Source of the DNA: JAEUMW01 sp039807745
GTDB lineage: Bacteria; Pseudomonadota; Gammaproteobacteria; Burkholderiales; JAEUMW01
NCBI GenBank assembly: GCA_039807745.1
Contig: JBDHRV010000044.1
Coordinates: forward strand, 1-23,228
Length of the DNA stretch: 23,228 nucleotides
Reading direction: 5' to 3'
Part shown: piece by piece, positions 1-8,022 of the stretch
Position numbering within the stretch: position 1 is the first letter of the stretch
Layout: every line of letters begins with the position of its first letter
Notes under the pieces: generated by a model
Told to the model about the DNA's origin: nothing
What the model saw: the letters and a program-made list of their open reading frames with translations, nothing else
Databases searched by the model: none
Program-made: the position numbers and the translations under genes

Positions 1-1
1 T

Positions 2-1384
2 CTCATCATGATCGCGGTCACCGCCAGTCTTTATCAGACCCTGCGCATGCAGGTGGAGGCGCTCGATACGGAGGTGATCGAGGGGAAAACCAGGACTATC
101 GAGCGCTTCCTGGACGAAGCTGCGACCCCTGAACGGCTGGACGAGGTCCTCGGACGTCTGAACGATCTACTCATCTCTCATCCTGCACTGAGCGTCGGCT
201 TGCGCGTCGGTGACGACTGGATCGTGACGCCGCAGCCGGAGATCGCGGTCGCGGCAGCGCGTCTCGCATCCGGCGACCTCGCGACCGTGCAGGGGGTCGA
301 CCGCACCTGGTCGCTGAAGCGTGTCCAGCACCCATGGACGGGGGATTTGTGTGCGACGCGCGGGTGCACGGTCTTGAAGCGTGTCCAGCACCAATGGACG
401 GGGGTCTCGGCAGCCCCGGCGGAGATCATCGTCGCGCTCGACGTGAGCGACTCGCAGAGGCTGCTCCGGAGTAGGGCGGTGACGGCTTCGCTGGTCGCGC
501 TGTTCGGCAGCCTGCTGAGCGGCGCCCTTGCCTTCTTCGTGGTACGTCGCGGCCTTGCACCGATCGCACGCGTCGCCGAGCGTGCCGAGCGGATCACGAT
601 TCAGGGCCTCGGCACCGCGCTCGCCGTGGAGGATGCGCCCACCGAGATCCGTGGGCTGGTGGAGAGCATCAACCACATGCTGGCGCGGCTCGACGCGAGC
701 TTCGGGGCGCTCGAGCAGTTCTCCGCGGACATCGCTCACGAACTGCGCACACCCATCCACAACCTGCTTCTCCAGACGCAGGTGACGCTCTCCCGACCGC
801 GCGCTGCCGAAGAGTACCGCGAGGCTCTGCTGTCCAACCTCGAAGAGCTCCAGCGCCTGGATCGGATGGTGTCGGACATGCTCTTTCTGGCCCGCGCCGA
901 CCGCGGGGTGCTCACGGTGGCGGACGACACGGTCGACCTCGCACAGGAAGCCACCAACGTTGCCGAGTATTTCGAACCGGCGGCGTCCGAAAGATCGCAG
1001 GAAATCGTCATCCATGGTCACTCCGTGGCGCGGGGCGACCGCTTGATGATCCGGCGCGCGATCACCAATCTGCTCTCGAATGCGGTGCGCCACGCGCCAC
1101 CAGGTGATCGCATCGTGGTGCGCGCGCGATCTGCCGCGGACGCCGCCGTGTTCGAGGTGATCAACTCCTGTCCGGCGCCGATCCGTTCCGATGAGCTGCC
1201 GCGGCTCTTCACGCGCTTCGCCCGGGGCAACGAGCCGCGGGAGGACGACCGTGACGGTGCCGGCCTGGGGCTTGCCATCGTCGATTCCATCATGCGGCTC
1301 CACGGCGGGGTGGCGCAGGCGGAGAGCGGCAGTTTCGGCATTCGATTCACCCTGCGCTTCCCCTCGATCCTTACAGGAACGTAA
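2..1384 (+). CDS. Heavy-metal-type sensor histidine kinase (5' end outside window)
   Basis: Membrane sensor kinase of the CusS/heavy-metal family, which normally phosphorylates a response regulator encoded just upstream. The frame is open to the window edge and the first visible residues look like the end of the first membrane segment, so the ATG at 8 is probably internal and the true start is missing. Counting from that ATG: periplasmic sensor about 12-157, second membrane helix about 158-180, HAMP about 181-230, H-box AHELRTP with phospho-acceptor His244, N-box LLSNAVRH (Asn358) and G-box GAGLGLAI (417-424). All catalytic boxes are intact. The sensor domain is odd: residues about 102-132 contain two copies of LKRVQH-x-WTG flanking a Cys-containing stretch, encoded by a DNA direct repeat. 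The next gene, 81 bp downstream, encodes a small secreted protein, a common arrangement for metal-response systems. The metal is not evident. Confidence 0.88.
   Translation, partial: LIMIAVTASLYQTLRMQVEALDTEVIEGKTRTIERFLDEAATPERLDEVLGRLNDLLISHPALSVGLRVGDDWIVTPQPEIAVAAARLASGDLATVQGVDRTWSLKRVQHPWTGDLCATRGCTVLKRVQHQWTGVSAAPAEIIVALDVSDSQRLLRSRAVTASLVALFGSLLSGALAFFVVRRGLAPIARVAERAERITIQGLGTALAVEDAPTEIRGLVESINHMLARLDASFGALEQFSADIAHELRTPIHNLLLQTQVTLSRPRAAEEYREALLSNLEELQRLDRMVSDMLFLARADRGVLTVADDTVDLAQEATNVAEYFEPAASERSQEIVIHGHSVARGDRLMIRRAITNLLSNAVRHAPPGDRIVVRARSAADAAVFEVINSCPAPIRSDELPRLFTRFARGNEPREDDRDGAGLGLAIVDSIMRLHGGVAQAESGSFGIRFTLRFPSILTGT
315..404 (+). repeat. Pair of 30-bp direct repeats, 60-bp period, inside the kinase gene
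   Basis: Positions 315-344 and 375-404 are identical except at 333/393 (c versus a). Similarity stops sharply on both sides. The period is exactly 60 bp, so the reading frame is kept and each copy encodes LKRVQH-x-WTG. The 30 bp between the copies are unrelated to the repeat. The arrangement looks like a small inserted element or a remnant of mobile-element ends that has been kept in frame; that origin is inference. Confidence 0.85.
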
Positions 1385-1465
1385 TCGATGCGTCATCCCG
1401 CTGTTCGCGCTCGTCTCCTATCCTGTGGACTCGGGGGAGCTCGCCATATTCGAAGGAGATCTTCG

Positions 1466-1738
1466 ATGAGACCCAAGACCCTTATCACGATGGCCGTGAC
1501 CGGCATGCTCGCCGTCCCCGGCTTGCCGGCGCTGGCGGCGGATTGGTCGTTCCAGCAGCTCCAGGTGACGGATGGCTACGATGCCGTCCAGAACTACTCA
1601 CCGCCACCGGACCGCGGTGCCGCCGGGCGGCCAGGACGGTCCGCTGCGGAGGATACGTGGCTTCAAGAGCAGCTCCAGAGGACCGATGGCTACGCCGAGC
1701 CGAGTGGCGCATCGCCCACCGAAGGGCAGTCGCGATAG
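1466..1738 (+). CDS. Small secreted protein with repeated LQ-x-TDGY motif
   Basis: A 90-residue protein of unknown function. The start at 1466 is preferred over an in-frame ATG at 1388 because it has a strong AAGGAG-type ribosome site a few bases upstream and opens directly into a signal peptide (residues 1-24, ending ALA-A). The mature part is about 65 residues, has no cysteine and carries two related blocks: WSFQQLQVTDGYDAV near residues 27-41 and TWLQEQLQRTDGYAEP near 64-79. A Pro/Gly/Arg-rich linker separates them. It follows the sensor kinase closely in the same direction and may be its co-transcribed periplasmic accessory or a target of the system, as small secreted proteins often are beside metal-responsive two-component genes. 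The family is not recognised. Confidence 0.65.
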   Translation: MRPKTLITMAVTGMLAVPGLPALAADWSFQQLQVTDGYDAVQNYSPPPDRGAAGRPGRSAAEDTWLQEQLQRTDGYAEPSGASPTEGQSR

Positions 1739-1755
1739 CCGATCCGGTGCCAAGA

Positions 1756-2742
1756 TCAGCGTTGTCGATGCATCGGGCCCGCGGCACCGGTTGACGCCTG
1801 CGGTGTCGCAGGCGTCACGGGAGGCGATGCCGGCGGTGGTGTGCTTGCAGCCGCTACGTCTTCGCCCATTGGGACCACCTCTCCAAGTAGGGTGAGCGTG
1901 CGGCGGATGAACTGCTTGTGCTGGAGCGGCGCGCGTCGATACCAGTGGTGCAGGTGGTCCCGAAAGCTCGCGGCCTCCTCGGGAGCCTCCACGTTCAGGA
2001 AGCCGATCGCCTCCCAACTGCCGGGGTTCTCTTCGAGGAGCGGGAGCAGCTGATTGGCGACGACCTCGTTCCGGTCGCGCAGATACGGATTGTCGCGAAG
2101 GCTCGGGGCGTTCCGACGCAACCAGTCGGCGAGTGTGCTGTGCGCAGGCAAGCGCCGGTGTGGCTCGTTCAGCATGCGTTCCGCGTAGCGATGCATGGCG
2201 GGGGCGTACGCCGCCCATTCCGGCCGCGGCGGGGATTCGCTCCAGCTCGCGGAAAACCGCCTCAAGGTGTAGAGCGAGGCGGTCTCGCACAGCGCCTCCT
2301 CGAACCACTGATGTCGGTTCGCGTGCGGCGGCGCGTGGTGCTCGTAGTTGGCGACGATGTGACAAAGCTCGTGGGAGAACTCGTACACGAACTCCGCCCA
2401 CCGTTTGTCCTTCGCCGCGAGATAGACCTGGTACTCGCCGCCGGGCGCTCTTTCGTAGAGCACGATCGGGTGATCCCGCGTATGGGAGGCAATCACGGGA
2501 TCGATCCTGCGGCCGGGGAAATGCGAGAGCATCTCCGCCGCCACGGCGTAGAGCAGGGTCTCGATTTCCTCCGGTTCGGCATCGCCCCATCCACCGTCTG
2601 CGATGCGGATCACGAGGCCGTGGGGCTGCGCCTTCTTGCCGGTCTTCTTCGCCGGCGGGGCGGCCGGCAATTCCCCGGCCCGCGGCGCCTGCGCCGGCAG
2701 GACGGTGAGTGCGATGGAGGCGAGGACAACGGCGAGCTTCAT
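1756..2742 (-). CDS. Secreted zincin-like metalloprotease candidate
   Basis: A 328-residue protein with an N-terminal signal peptide (about 1-22) and a short Lys/Pro/Ala-rich stretch before the folded part. It contains HELCH at residues 124-128, an HExxH zinc motif. About 20 residues later comes WFEEALCE (146-153), which would supply the third zinc-binding glutamate of a gluzincin-type metallopeptidase. The C-terminal 30 residues are Pro/Ala/Thr-rich and look disordered. It lies 72 bp downstream of the previous minus-strand gene and could be the last gene of the pepA-holC transcript. It converges with the small secreted protein gene 17 bp away. The substrate is unknown and no specific family is recognised; the motif arrangement is seen, peptidase activity is inferred. 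Confidence 0.75.
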   Translation of the reverse strand: MKLAVVLASIALTVLPAQAPRAGELPAAPPAKKTGKKAQPHGLVIRIADGGWGDAEPEEIETLLYAVAAEMLSHFPGRRIDPVIASHTRDHPIVLYERAPGGEYQVYLAAKDKRWAEFVYEFSHELCHIVANYEHHAPPHANRHQWFEEALCETASLYTLRRFSASWSESPPRPEWAAYAPAMHRYAERMLNEPHRRLPAHSTLADWLRRNAPSLRDNPYLRDRNEVVANQLLPLLEENPGSWEAIGFLNVEAPEEAASFRDHLHHWYRRAPLQHKQFIRRTLTLLGEVVPMGEDVAAASTPPPASPPVTPATPQASTGAAGPMHRQR

Positions 2743-2814
2743 GCGCGCGTCCGGAAGAAGGGAAGCGATATCGTAGGCGAGGTGGCGGGCGGGCGGAAGG
2801 GCAACGGTGTCGGC

Positions 2815-3294
2815 CTACCGCTCCCGCTCCTTGAGCAGCGTCTTGAGCGCGCGCTTCACCTCGCGCTCAATGGTCTCGCGCACCACCGACTCCACCGTCG
2901 TGCGCATGGCATCGCGCAACCGGTTCAAGCCCCCGCCGAGCTGGAGCATCACCTCGGGCATCACCTGTTCCTGGATCGCCTGCGGCAGTCGCGCGGCCAG
3001 CGTTTCCGCGACGATCTTTTCGACCTCCGGTCGCAGCACGGCAACCGCTGCTTGATCGGGGGGTTGGGACAGTGCTTCCACGGAAGCGAGGGAAGCCTCC
3101 GGGCGCGCTGCCTCGGCCCCGGCGGCAGCGGGCTGCCCTTCGATCAGCTCGGTCAGCGTCGGAATCTCCGGCTCCGGGCTCGCGTCCAGGGCCGCATCCA
3201 GCCCGCCGCTGCGATGGCGGCGCAACAGCGCGTCGACTTTCGACAGGACTTCGTCCTTCGGACTTTGCGGGTCGGAGCTGCGGTCGGGGGTCAT
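2815..3294 (-). CDS. Conserved hypothetical cytoplasmic protein downstream of holC
   Basis: A 159-residue protein with no signal peptide or membrane segment. The N-terminal half is Ala/Pro/Glu-rich and low in complexity. The C-terminal half (about 88-159) is predicted to be helical, with many Glu, Arg, Leu and Val residues and an amphipathic tail ending in a run of charged residues. It begins 6 bp after the holC stop on the same strand, so it is almost certainly co-transcribed with pepA and holC. In many betaproteobacteria a small unnamed protein occupies this position, between holC and valS. valS itself is not found here. Function unknown. Confidence 0.7.
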   Translation of the reverse strand: MTPDRSSDPQSPKDEVLSKVDALLRRHRSGGLDAALDASPEPEIPTLTELIEGQPAAAGAEAARPEASLASVEALSQPPDQAAVAVLRPEVEKIVAETLAARLPQAIQEQVMPEVMLQLGGGLNRLRDAMRTTVESVVRETIEREVKRALKTLLKERER

Positions 3295-3300
3295 CGCGGG

Positions 3301-3738
3301 TCAGGGGGCAGCGCGCGCCGCCTTGCTCAGGTTGTGGTCGTGCAGCTCGTAGCCGCGATCGCGGTAAAAGCGGAACCGAGCGCGCGCCTGCTGGCGGTCG
3401 GTCTCGTCGGTGCCGACGATCTCGACCAGACGCCGGAAGCGGGAGAAGAAGATGGGCACGTCCGGGTGCAGGTTGAGGAGCGCGTCGTCGTGTGGCAGCG
3501 GCTCGGCGTGCTCCGACACGATGACCGGCGTGACCGCGGCGAGCGGATCCTCGGGACGGCAATGCGGCACGAACCCGGTCGCCGGTGTGGTCCAGAGCAG
3601 TCGATCGATCTCGCGGGCGGTGTCCGCATCGGGCGCATACACGAAGATCCGCGTGCCCTGTGCCGCTGCCTTCGCGCACAGCTGGCACGCCGTGCGCAGC
3701 TTGCTCTCGGCGTGGGTGTAGAAGTCGATCCGGGTCAC
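3301..3738 (-). CDS. holC: DNA polymerase III chi subunit
   Basis: A 145-residue protein matching HolC, the chi subunit of the clamp-loader complex, which with psi links the loader to single-strand binding protein. The start is read as GTG at 3738, giving MTRIDFYTHAES, the usual beginning of the family. The open frame extends further upstream only because it runs antiparallel inside pepA. Family features visible include FVYAPDADTAREIDRLLWT and the later FSRFRRLVEIV and RFRFYRDRGYELHDH segments. The start codon lies 4 bp beyond the pepA stop, so the two genes form one transcription unit and the ribosome site lies within the end of pepA. Length is normal for the family. Confidence 0.9.
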   Translation of the reverse strand: MTRIDFYTHAESKLRTACQLCAKAAAQGTRIFVYAPDADTAREIDRLLWTTPATGFVPHCRPEDPLAAVTPVIVSEHAEPLPHDDALLNLHPDVPIFFSRFRRLVEIVGTDETDRQQARARFRFYRDRGYELHDHNLSKAARAAP

Positions 3739-3742
3739 CCGC

Positions 3743-5242
3743 TCACCCCTTTCGCGCAGCGGCGCGCTGCAGCAGGAACTCGGTGAGCAGCGGCACCGGC
3801 CGGCCGGTCGCGCCCTTCTCCTTGCCGCTCTTCCAGGCGGTGCCGGCAATGTCGAGGTGCGCCCAGCGGTACTTCCTGGTGAAGCGCGACAGGAAGCAGG
3901 CGGCGGTGATGCTGCCCGCGGGCCGGCCGCCGATGTTGGGCATATCGGCGAAATTGGTCTTGAGCTGTTCCTGATAATCGTCCCACAGCGGCATCTGCCA
4001 GGCGCGGTCGTGGCTGTCCTGGCCGGCTGCGAGGAGCTCGCGCGCAAGGCTCTCGTCATTCGCGAACAGGCCGTGGGCGACGTGGCCCAGGGCAATCACG
4101 CACGCGCCGGTCAAGGTCGCGATGTCGACCACGATCTCCGGCTCGAAGCGCGCGGCGTAGGTGAGCGCGTCGCACAGGATGAGACGGCCCTCGGCGTCGG
4201 TATTGAGGATCTCGATGGTCTGACCCGACAGGCTCGTGACGACGTCGCCGGGTTTGGTGGCCGTGCCGCCGGGCATGTTCTCGCAGGTGGGAATGATGCC
4301 GACGAGGTTCACCGGCAGCCGCAGCTCGCCGATCGCCTTGAAGGTGCCCAGCACGCTCGCCGCGCCGCACATGTCGAACTTCATCTCGTCCATCTCGGCG
4401 GCCGGCTTCAGGGAGATGCCGCCAGTGTCGAAGGTGATGCCCTTGCCGACCAGGACCGCCGGCCGCTCGTGCTCGCCCGCGCCGCGATGGTGGAGCACGA
4501 TCAGCTTCGGCGGTTGGACGCTGCCCCGCGTCACCGATAACAGGGCACCCATGCCGAGCTCCGCCATATCCGCCTGCTCGAGCACGGTGCATTCGAAACC
4601 GTAGTGTTTGGCAAGATCTTGCGCCTGTTCCGCAAGGTAAGTGGGCGTGCACAGGTTGGCGGGCAGGTTGCCCAAGTCCTTCGCGAGGCCCATGCCGTGT
4701 GCCGTGGCGAGTCCGCGCCGCAGTCCTTCCTCGGCCGCGGCCGTCTCGCTGCGCTGGGCCACCGCGAAGACGAGCTTGCGCAGCGCGCGCTTGGGGCCTT
4801 CCTGCTTGCTCTTCAAGCGGTCGAAGCGATACATCGACTCGAGTGCGACCACGGTGGCCTGCGCAACCCGCCACGAGGTGCCGCGCTTCTTGATCGGCAG
4901 GTCGGTGAAATTGAGCGCCGCATCGACGGCGCCGGTCTCGTTCAAGCCGCGGATGGCCGCGCGCACGGCATCGCGATACTCCTTGTCGCGAAACTCGCGC
5001 TCCTTGCCGAGTCCCAACAGCAGCACGCGCTCGGCGGCGGTGTGGGGAACCTTGTGCAGCAGCAGTGTGGTGCCGAGCCGACCTTCCATGTCGCCGCGCC
5101 GCAGGATCTCCGTGAGGTAGCCGTCCGATGCGTGGTCGATTGCTTGCGCCGGGCCGGTGAGCTTGCGCGACTCGAACACGCCGACCACCACGGCCGCATT
5201 CCGTTGCTTCTCGGGACTCGCGCCTTTTATGCTAAATTCCAC
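3743..5242 (-). CDS. pepA: Leucyl aminopeptidase (cytosol aminopeptidase, M17)
   Basis: A 499-residue M17 leucine aminopeptidase, a two-metal enzyme that removes N-terminal residues from peptides in the cytoplasm. The family signature NTDAEGR is at 347-353. Expected metal ligands are visible as Lys267, Asp272, Asp290, Asp349 and Glu351, with catalytic Lys279 and Arg353. The N-terminal domain (1 to about 165) is the less conserved macro-like domain and residues from about 170 form the catalytic domain. The start codon is GTG with GGGAG shortly upstream. It heads a minus-strand unit with holC and diverges from lptF across 143 bp, an arrangement very common in proteobacteria. In some bacteria PepA also binds DNA as a regulator; nothing here speaks for or against that. 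Confidence 0.95.
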   Translation of the reverse strand: MEFSIKGASPEKQRNAAVVVGVFESRKLTGPAQAIDHASDGYLTEILRRGDMEGRLGTTLLLHKVPHTAAERVLLLGLGKEREFRDKEYRDAVRAAIRGLNETGAVDAALNFTDLPIKKRGTSWRVAQATVVALESMYRFDRLKSKQEGPKRALRKLVFAVAQRSETAAAEEGLRRGLATAHGMGLAKDLGNLPANLCTPTYLAEQAQDLAKHYGFECTVLEQADMAELGMGALLSVTRGSVQPPKLIVLHHRGAGEHERPAVLVGKGITFDTGGISLKPAAEMDEMKFDMCGAASVLGTFKAIGELRLPVNLVGIIPTCENMPGGTATKPGDVVTSLSGQTIEILNTDAEGRLILCDALTYAARFEPEIVVDIATLTGACVIALGHVAHGLFANDESLARELLAAGQDSHDRAWQMPLWDDYQEQLKTNFADMPNIGGRPAGSITAACFLSRFTRKYRWAHLDIAGTAWKSGKEKGATGRPVPLLTEFLLQRAAARKG

Positions 5243-5353
5243 GTCTTGCTCCCAGGCATTTGCCGGTTATTTTTCATGAACTTGCGCATCCGTTTCATTA
5301 TCGTCGGAGTGGTTTCGAAAAGTCAAAAGAGCGGCAGCAGGCTGTTGCGGAAC

Positions 5354-5372
5354 CCTGCGGGGCTTTCGCAGG
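5354..5372 (+). promoter_or_regulatory. Small perfect hairpin ahead of lptF
   Basis: CCTGCG at 5354-5359 pairs perfectly with CGCAGG at 5367-5372 around a 7-nt loop, 14 bp before the lptF start. In the mRNA it would sit just upstream of the translation start and could modulate initiation. The structure is seen; any role is speculative. Confidence 0.35.
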
Positions 5373-5385
5373 CCTGCTCGGGCGC

Positions 5386-6471
5386 ATGAAGCTTTTCCGG
5401 CGTGCCCTGCTGGCCGAGTTCGCCGCCAACGGTGCGGCGGTCCTCTCGATTCTGCTGCTCGTTGTGGTCAGCACCCAGATCATCCGGGTACTGCGCGTCG
5501 CCACGAACGCTCTCATTCCGCTGGAGGGCGTGTTCGCGCTCGTGGGCTTTTCCCTGCTCACCTCGCTGCCGGTGGTAATGGGCGGGAGCCTCTTCGTGGC
5601 GGTCCTGTTGACCCTGATCCGCTGCTACCGGGACTCGGAGATGGTGGTGTGGTTCTCGTCGGGGCTCTCGTTGAAGGCGTGGATCCGGCCGGTGCTCACG
5701 TTCGCGCTGCCGTCGGTGGGGGTGATCGCCGCGGTCACCTTCTTCGTCTACCCCTGGGCGGCCGGCCGTCTCGAACAATACCAGCGCCAGCTCGAATCGC
5801 GGGACGAGGCGGCCCTGATCCGGGAGGGCGTGTTCCAGGAGTCGAAACGTGAGGACTGGGTGTATTTCGTGGAGGAGTTGGAACCCGACTCGGGCATGGT
5901 CAGGAACGTCTTCGTGTACTCGAAGCAGCGCGAGGGGCCGAGCACCATGATCGCCCGCCGCGGACTGATCGAGTCGCATCCGAACGGGGACCGTTTTCTC
6001 GTGCTGCTGAACGGTCACCGCTACGAGGGGGTGCCGGGCTCGCCGGAGTACCGGGTCATGGACTTCGAACGGCTCGGGATACGCATCGAGCCGGCGGAGG
6101 CGCGCAGGGTTCTCTCCCCGGCGAAGACGCGCGCCACAGTCGAACTCTTCGCGCAACGCACGCCCGCGAATCTTGCCGAGCTGGTCTATCGCGTGGGCTT
6201 GCCGCTCTCTGCGCTCGTCCTGGCGCTACTCGCCGTGCCGTTGAGCTCCGTCAACCCGCGCGTCGGGCGCTCCTTCAATCTGCTGGCTGCGGTCTTTCTC
6301 TATTTCCTCTACAGCAACGCCATCACCATTTCGGAGAGCCTGGTGGCAACCGACAAGCTCGCGGCCTGGGCGGCAGTGATCGCGGTCCACGGCACCATGG
6401 TGTTGTTGGTCGTGCTCTTCTTCTACCGGCGGATGGCGTTGCGCTGGTTGCCCGCGGCGCGCTCGCCATGA
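5386..6471 (+). CDS. lptF: LPS export ABC transporter permease LptF
   Basis: A 361-residue inner-membrane protein of the LptB2FGC lipopolysaccharide extractor. The start at 5386 (MKLFRRALLAEF) gives the family's usual length and N-terminus; an open frame upstream to 5260 is discounted. Layout follows the family: three N-terminal membrane segments (about 14-36, 52-78, 100-122), a periplasmic beta-jellyroll domain (about 125-265) and three C-terminal segments ending near residue 355. Its stop overlaps the lptG start by 4 bp (ATGA), so the two subunits are translationally coupled and made in equal amounts. It diverges from pepA. Confidence 0.95.
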   Translation: MKLFRRALLAEFAANGAAVLSILLLVVVSTQIIRVLRVATNALIPLEGVFALVGFSLLTSLPVVMGGSLFVAVLLTLIRCYRDSEMVVWFSSGLSLKAWIRPVLTFALPSVGVIAAVTFFVYPWAAGRLEQYQRQLESRDEAALIREGVFQESKREDWVYFVEELEPDSGMVRNVFVYSKQREGPSTMIARRGLIESHPNGDRFLVLLNGHRYEGVPGSPEYRVMDFERLGIRIEPAEARRVLSPAKTRATVELFAQRTPANLAELVYRVGLPLSALVLALLAVPLSSVNPRVGRSFNLLAAVFLYFLYSNAITISESLVATDKLAAWAAVIAVHGTMVLLVVLFFYRRMALRWLPAARSP

Positions 6472-7541
6472 GAATCATCCGACGCTATCTCTTTCGCGAG
6501 ATCGCCTCCGCGACGCTTCTCACACTGGTCGCGCTGCTGGGGCTCTTCGCGTTCTTCGACCTGCTCAACCAGCTGGAAGACGTCGGTCGCGGCCAGTACC
6601 GTCTTCCCAGTGCGTTCCTCTATGTATTGCTGACCCTGCCGGGGCACGTGTACGAGGTGCTGCCGGTGGCGGCGCTGGTGGGCGCGCTGTTCGCGCTGGC
6701 GCGGCTTACTGCGCAATCGGAGTATGCGATCCTGCGTACGTCCGGCATTTCGATGCTGCGCCTCGCGGGTACCCTGGCCCAGATCGGGCTGCTGTTTGGC
6801 GCAATGACCTTCGTGTTCGGCGAGTACATCGCGCCCGCGGCCGAATCGGCGGCGCAGCGGTTGCGCATGAAGACGTCGGCCTACCTCATCGTGAGCCAGT
6901 TCCGGTCGGGGATCTGGGTCAAGGACGGCCTGAGCTTCATCAACGTCGGGCTCGTCACCCCCGACAACACGCTGCTCAACATCTACCTGCACGACTTCGA
7001 CGAGGATCAGCGACTGCTGTCGAGCACCTTCGCGAAGCGGGGCGTGTATCGCGGCGACAACCAGTGGCTGCTCACCGAGGTGGCGCGAACACGCTTCGCC
7101 GATGGCCGCGCCACGGTCGAGCAGATCCCTGAAATGACGTGGGGCTCGGTGCTCACGCCGAATCTGCTCGGGGTCCTGCTGCTGGCGCCGGAAGAGATGG
7201 CTGCATCCGATCTCGTGCACTACATCGAGCATCTGAAGAGCAACCGCCAGCAGACCACGCGTTACGAGGCGGCACTCTGGTCGAAGCTGATCTATCCGTT
7301 CTCCGTCGTGCTCATGATGGTGCTGGCTTTGCCCTTCGCGCATTTCCAGAGCCGCGTGACCAGCGTCGGCGCGAAGATCTTCACCGGCATCCTGGTCGGC
7401 CTTGCGTTCTTCCTGATGGGACGCTTCTTCGGCGCGCTTGGCGCGATCAACAACTGGACGCCGTTCGTGAGCGCAGTGCTGCCGACGCTGCTCTTTACCC
7501 TGATCGCGGCGGGGCTGATCTGGCGGGCGGAGCGGCGGTAG
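6468..7541 (+). CDS. lptG: LPS export ABC transporter permease LptG
   Basis: A 357-residue partner of LptF. It begins with MRIIRRYLFREIASATLLTL, the typical amphipathic start and first membrane segment of LptG. Then come two more membrane segments, a periplasmic jellyroll domain (about 125-255) and three C-terminal segments ending near residue 352. Together with LptF it forms the transmembrane channel that lifts LPS from the inner membrane to the periplasmic bridge, driven by the ATPase LptB encoded elsewhere. The last 47 bp overlap the 3' end of the converging RDD gene, which is unusual. Confidence 0.95.
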   Translation: MRIIRRYLFREIASATLLTLVALLGLFAFFDLLNQLEDVGRGQYRLPSAFLYVLLTLPGHVYEVLPVAALVGALFALARLTAQSEYAILRTSGISMLRLAGTLAQIGLLFGAMTFVFGEYIAPAAESAAQRLRMKTSAYLIVSQFRSGIWVKDGLSFINVGLVTPDNTLLNIYLHDFDEDQRLLSSTFAKRGVYRGDNQWLLTEVARTRFADGRATVEQIPEMTWGSVLTPNLLGVLLLAPEEMAASDLVHYIEHLKSNRQQTTRYEAALWSKLIYPFSVVLMMVLALPFAHFQSRVTSVGAKIFTGILVGLAFFLMGRFFGALGAINNWTPFVSAVLPTLLFTLIAAGLIWRAERR

Positions 7542-8022
7542 TCCGGCGGTCGGGATCCGCTGTCACGATCCTCGTCCCGGCCAGCCGATCATGCAGGAAC
7601 TGCCGGTCACAATCGATGAGTCCCCACAGGAACGAGGTGCCCGCCAGCAGCGTTCCGGGGACCGCCAGGACATAGCGCTTGAGTGCTTGCCGCAGACTCG
7701 GCGGGTGGCCGCTATCCGCATCCACGATGCGCAGGTTCCAGGCTTGCATCGGCAGAGTCTGGCCGCCGCGGGTCCAGCACCAGACGAAATAGGCGCCCGC
7801 GAGCACGAGCAGGAGCACCTGCAGGGCGAAGCGGGCGGGCAGTGAGTCCGCGGCGCCCGCTACGCTCGTGAAGAGCGCCGATCCGAGAAACAGGACGGCC
7901 AGCAGCAGCAACGCGTCATACACCAGACAGGCAAGGCGCCGCCCGATTCCCGCGTTATCCGCAGACCCTGGGCCGGTCCGAGTGTCGGCACCGGGCGACG
8001 TGCTGGCGCGCTCGCCCCTCAC
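7495..8022 (-). CDS. RDD family membrane protein
   Basis: A 175-residue RDD-domain integral membrane protein. The start is GTG at 8022, overlapping the stop of the DUF3106 gene (GTGA), so translation is coupled. After a roughly 25-residue polar N-terminus come the family pattern GRRLACLVYDALLLLAV (first helix with the Arg-Asp pair), a second helix near 65-85, then QTLPMQAWNLRIVDA, which contains the conserved amphipathic segment of RDD proteins. A third hydrophobic stretch near 115-135 is followed by LHDRLAGTRIV, the usual RDD C-terminal signature. Some RDD proteins act in ion or sodium exchange, but most are uncharacterised. The gene is the last of the sigma factor-DUF3619-DUF3106-RDD unit. 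Confidence 0.85.
   Translation of the reverse strand: MRGERASTSPGADTRTGPGSADNAGIGRRLACLVYDALLLLAVLFLGSALFTSVAGAADSLPARFALQVLLLVLAGAYFVWCWTRGGQTLPMQAWNLRIVDADSGHPPSLRQALKRYVLAVPGTLLAGTSFLWGLIDCDRQFLHDRLAGTRIVTADPDRRTTAAPPARSAPPRSG

Noticed and set aside
167..1396. Long minus-strand open frame (409 codons) across the kinase gene
   Set aside because: It is antisense to a kinase with all catalytic boxes and its translation is Arg/His-rich low-complexity sequence typical of shadow frames in GC-rich DNA.
1918..3786. Plus-strand open frame of 622 codons opposite the protease, hypothetical gene and holC
   Set aside because: It spans three well-supported minus-strand genes including holC, and its translation is Arg/Gly/Val-rich without domains.
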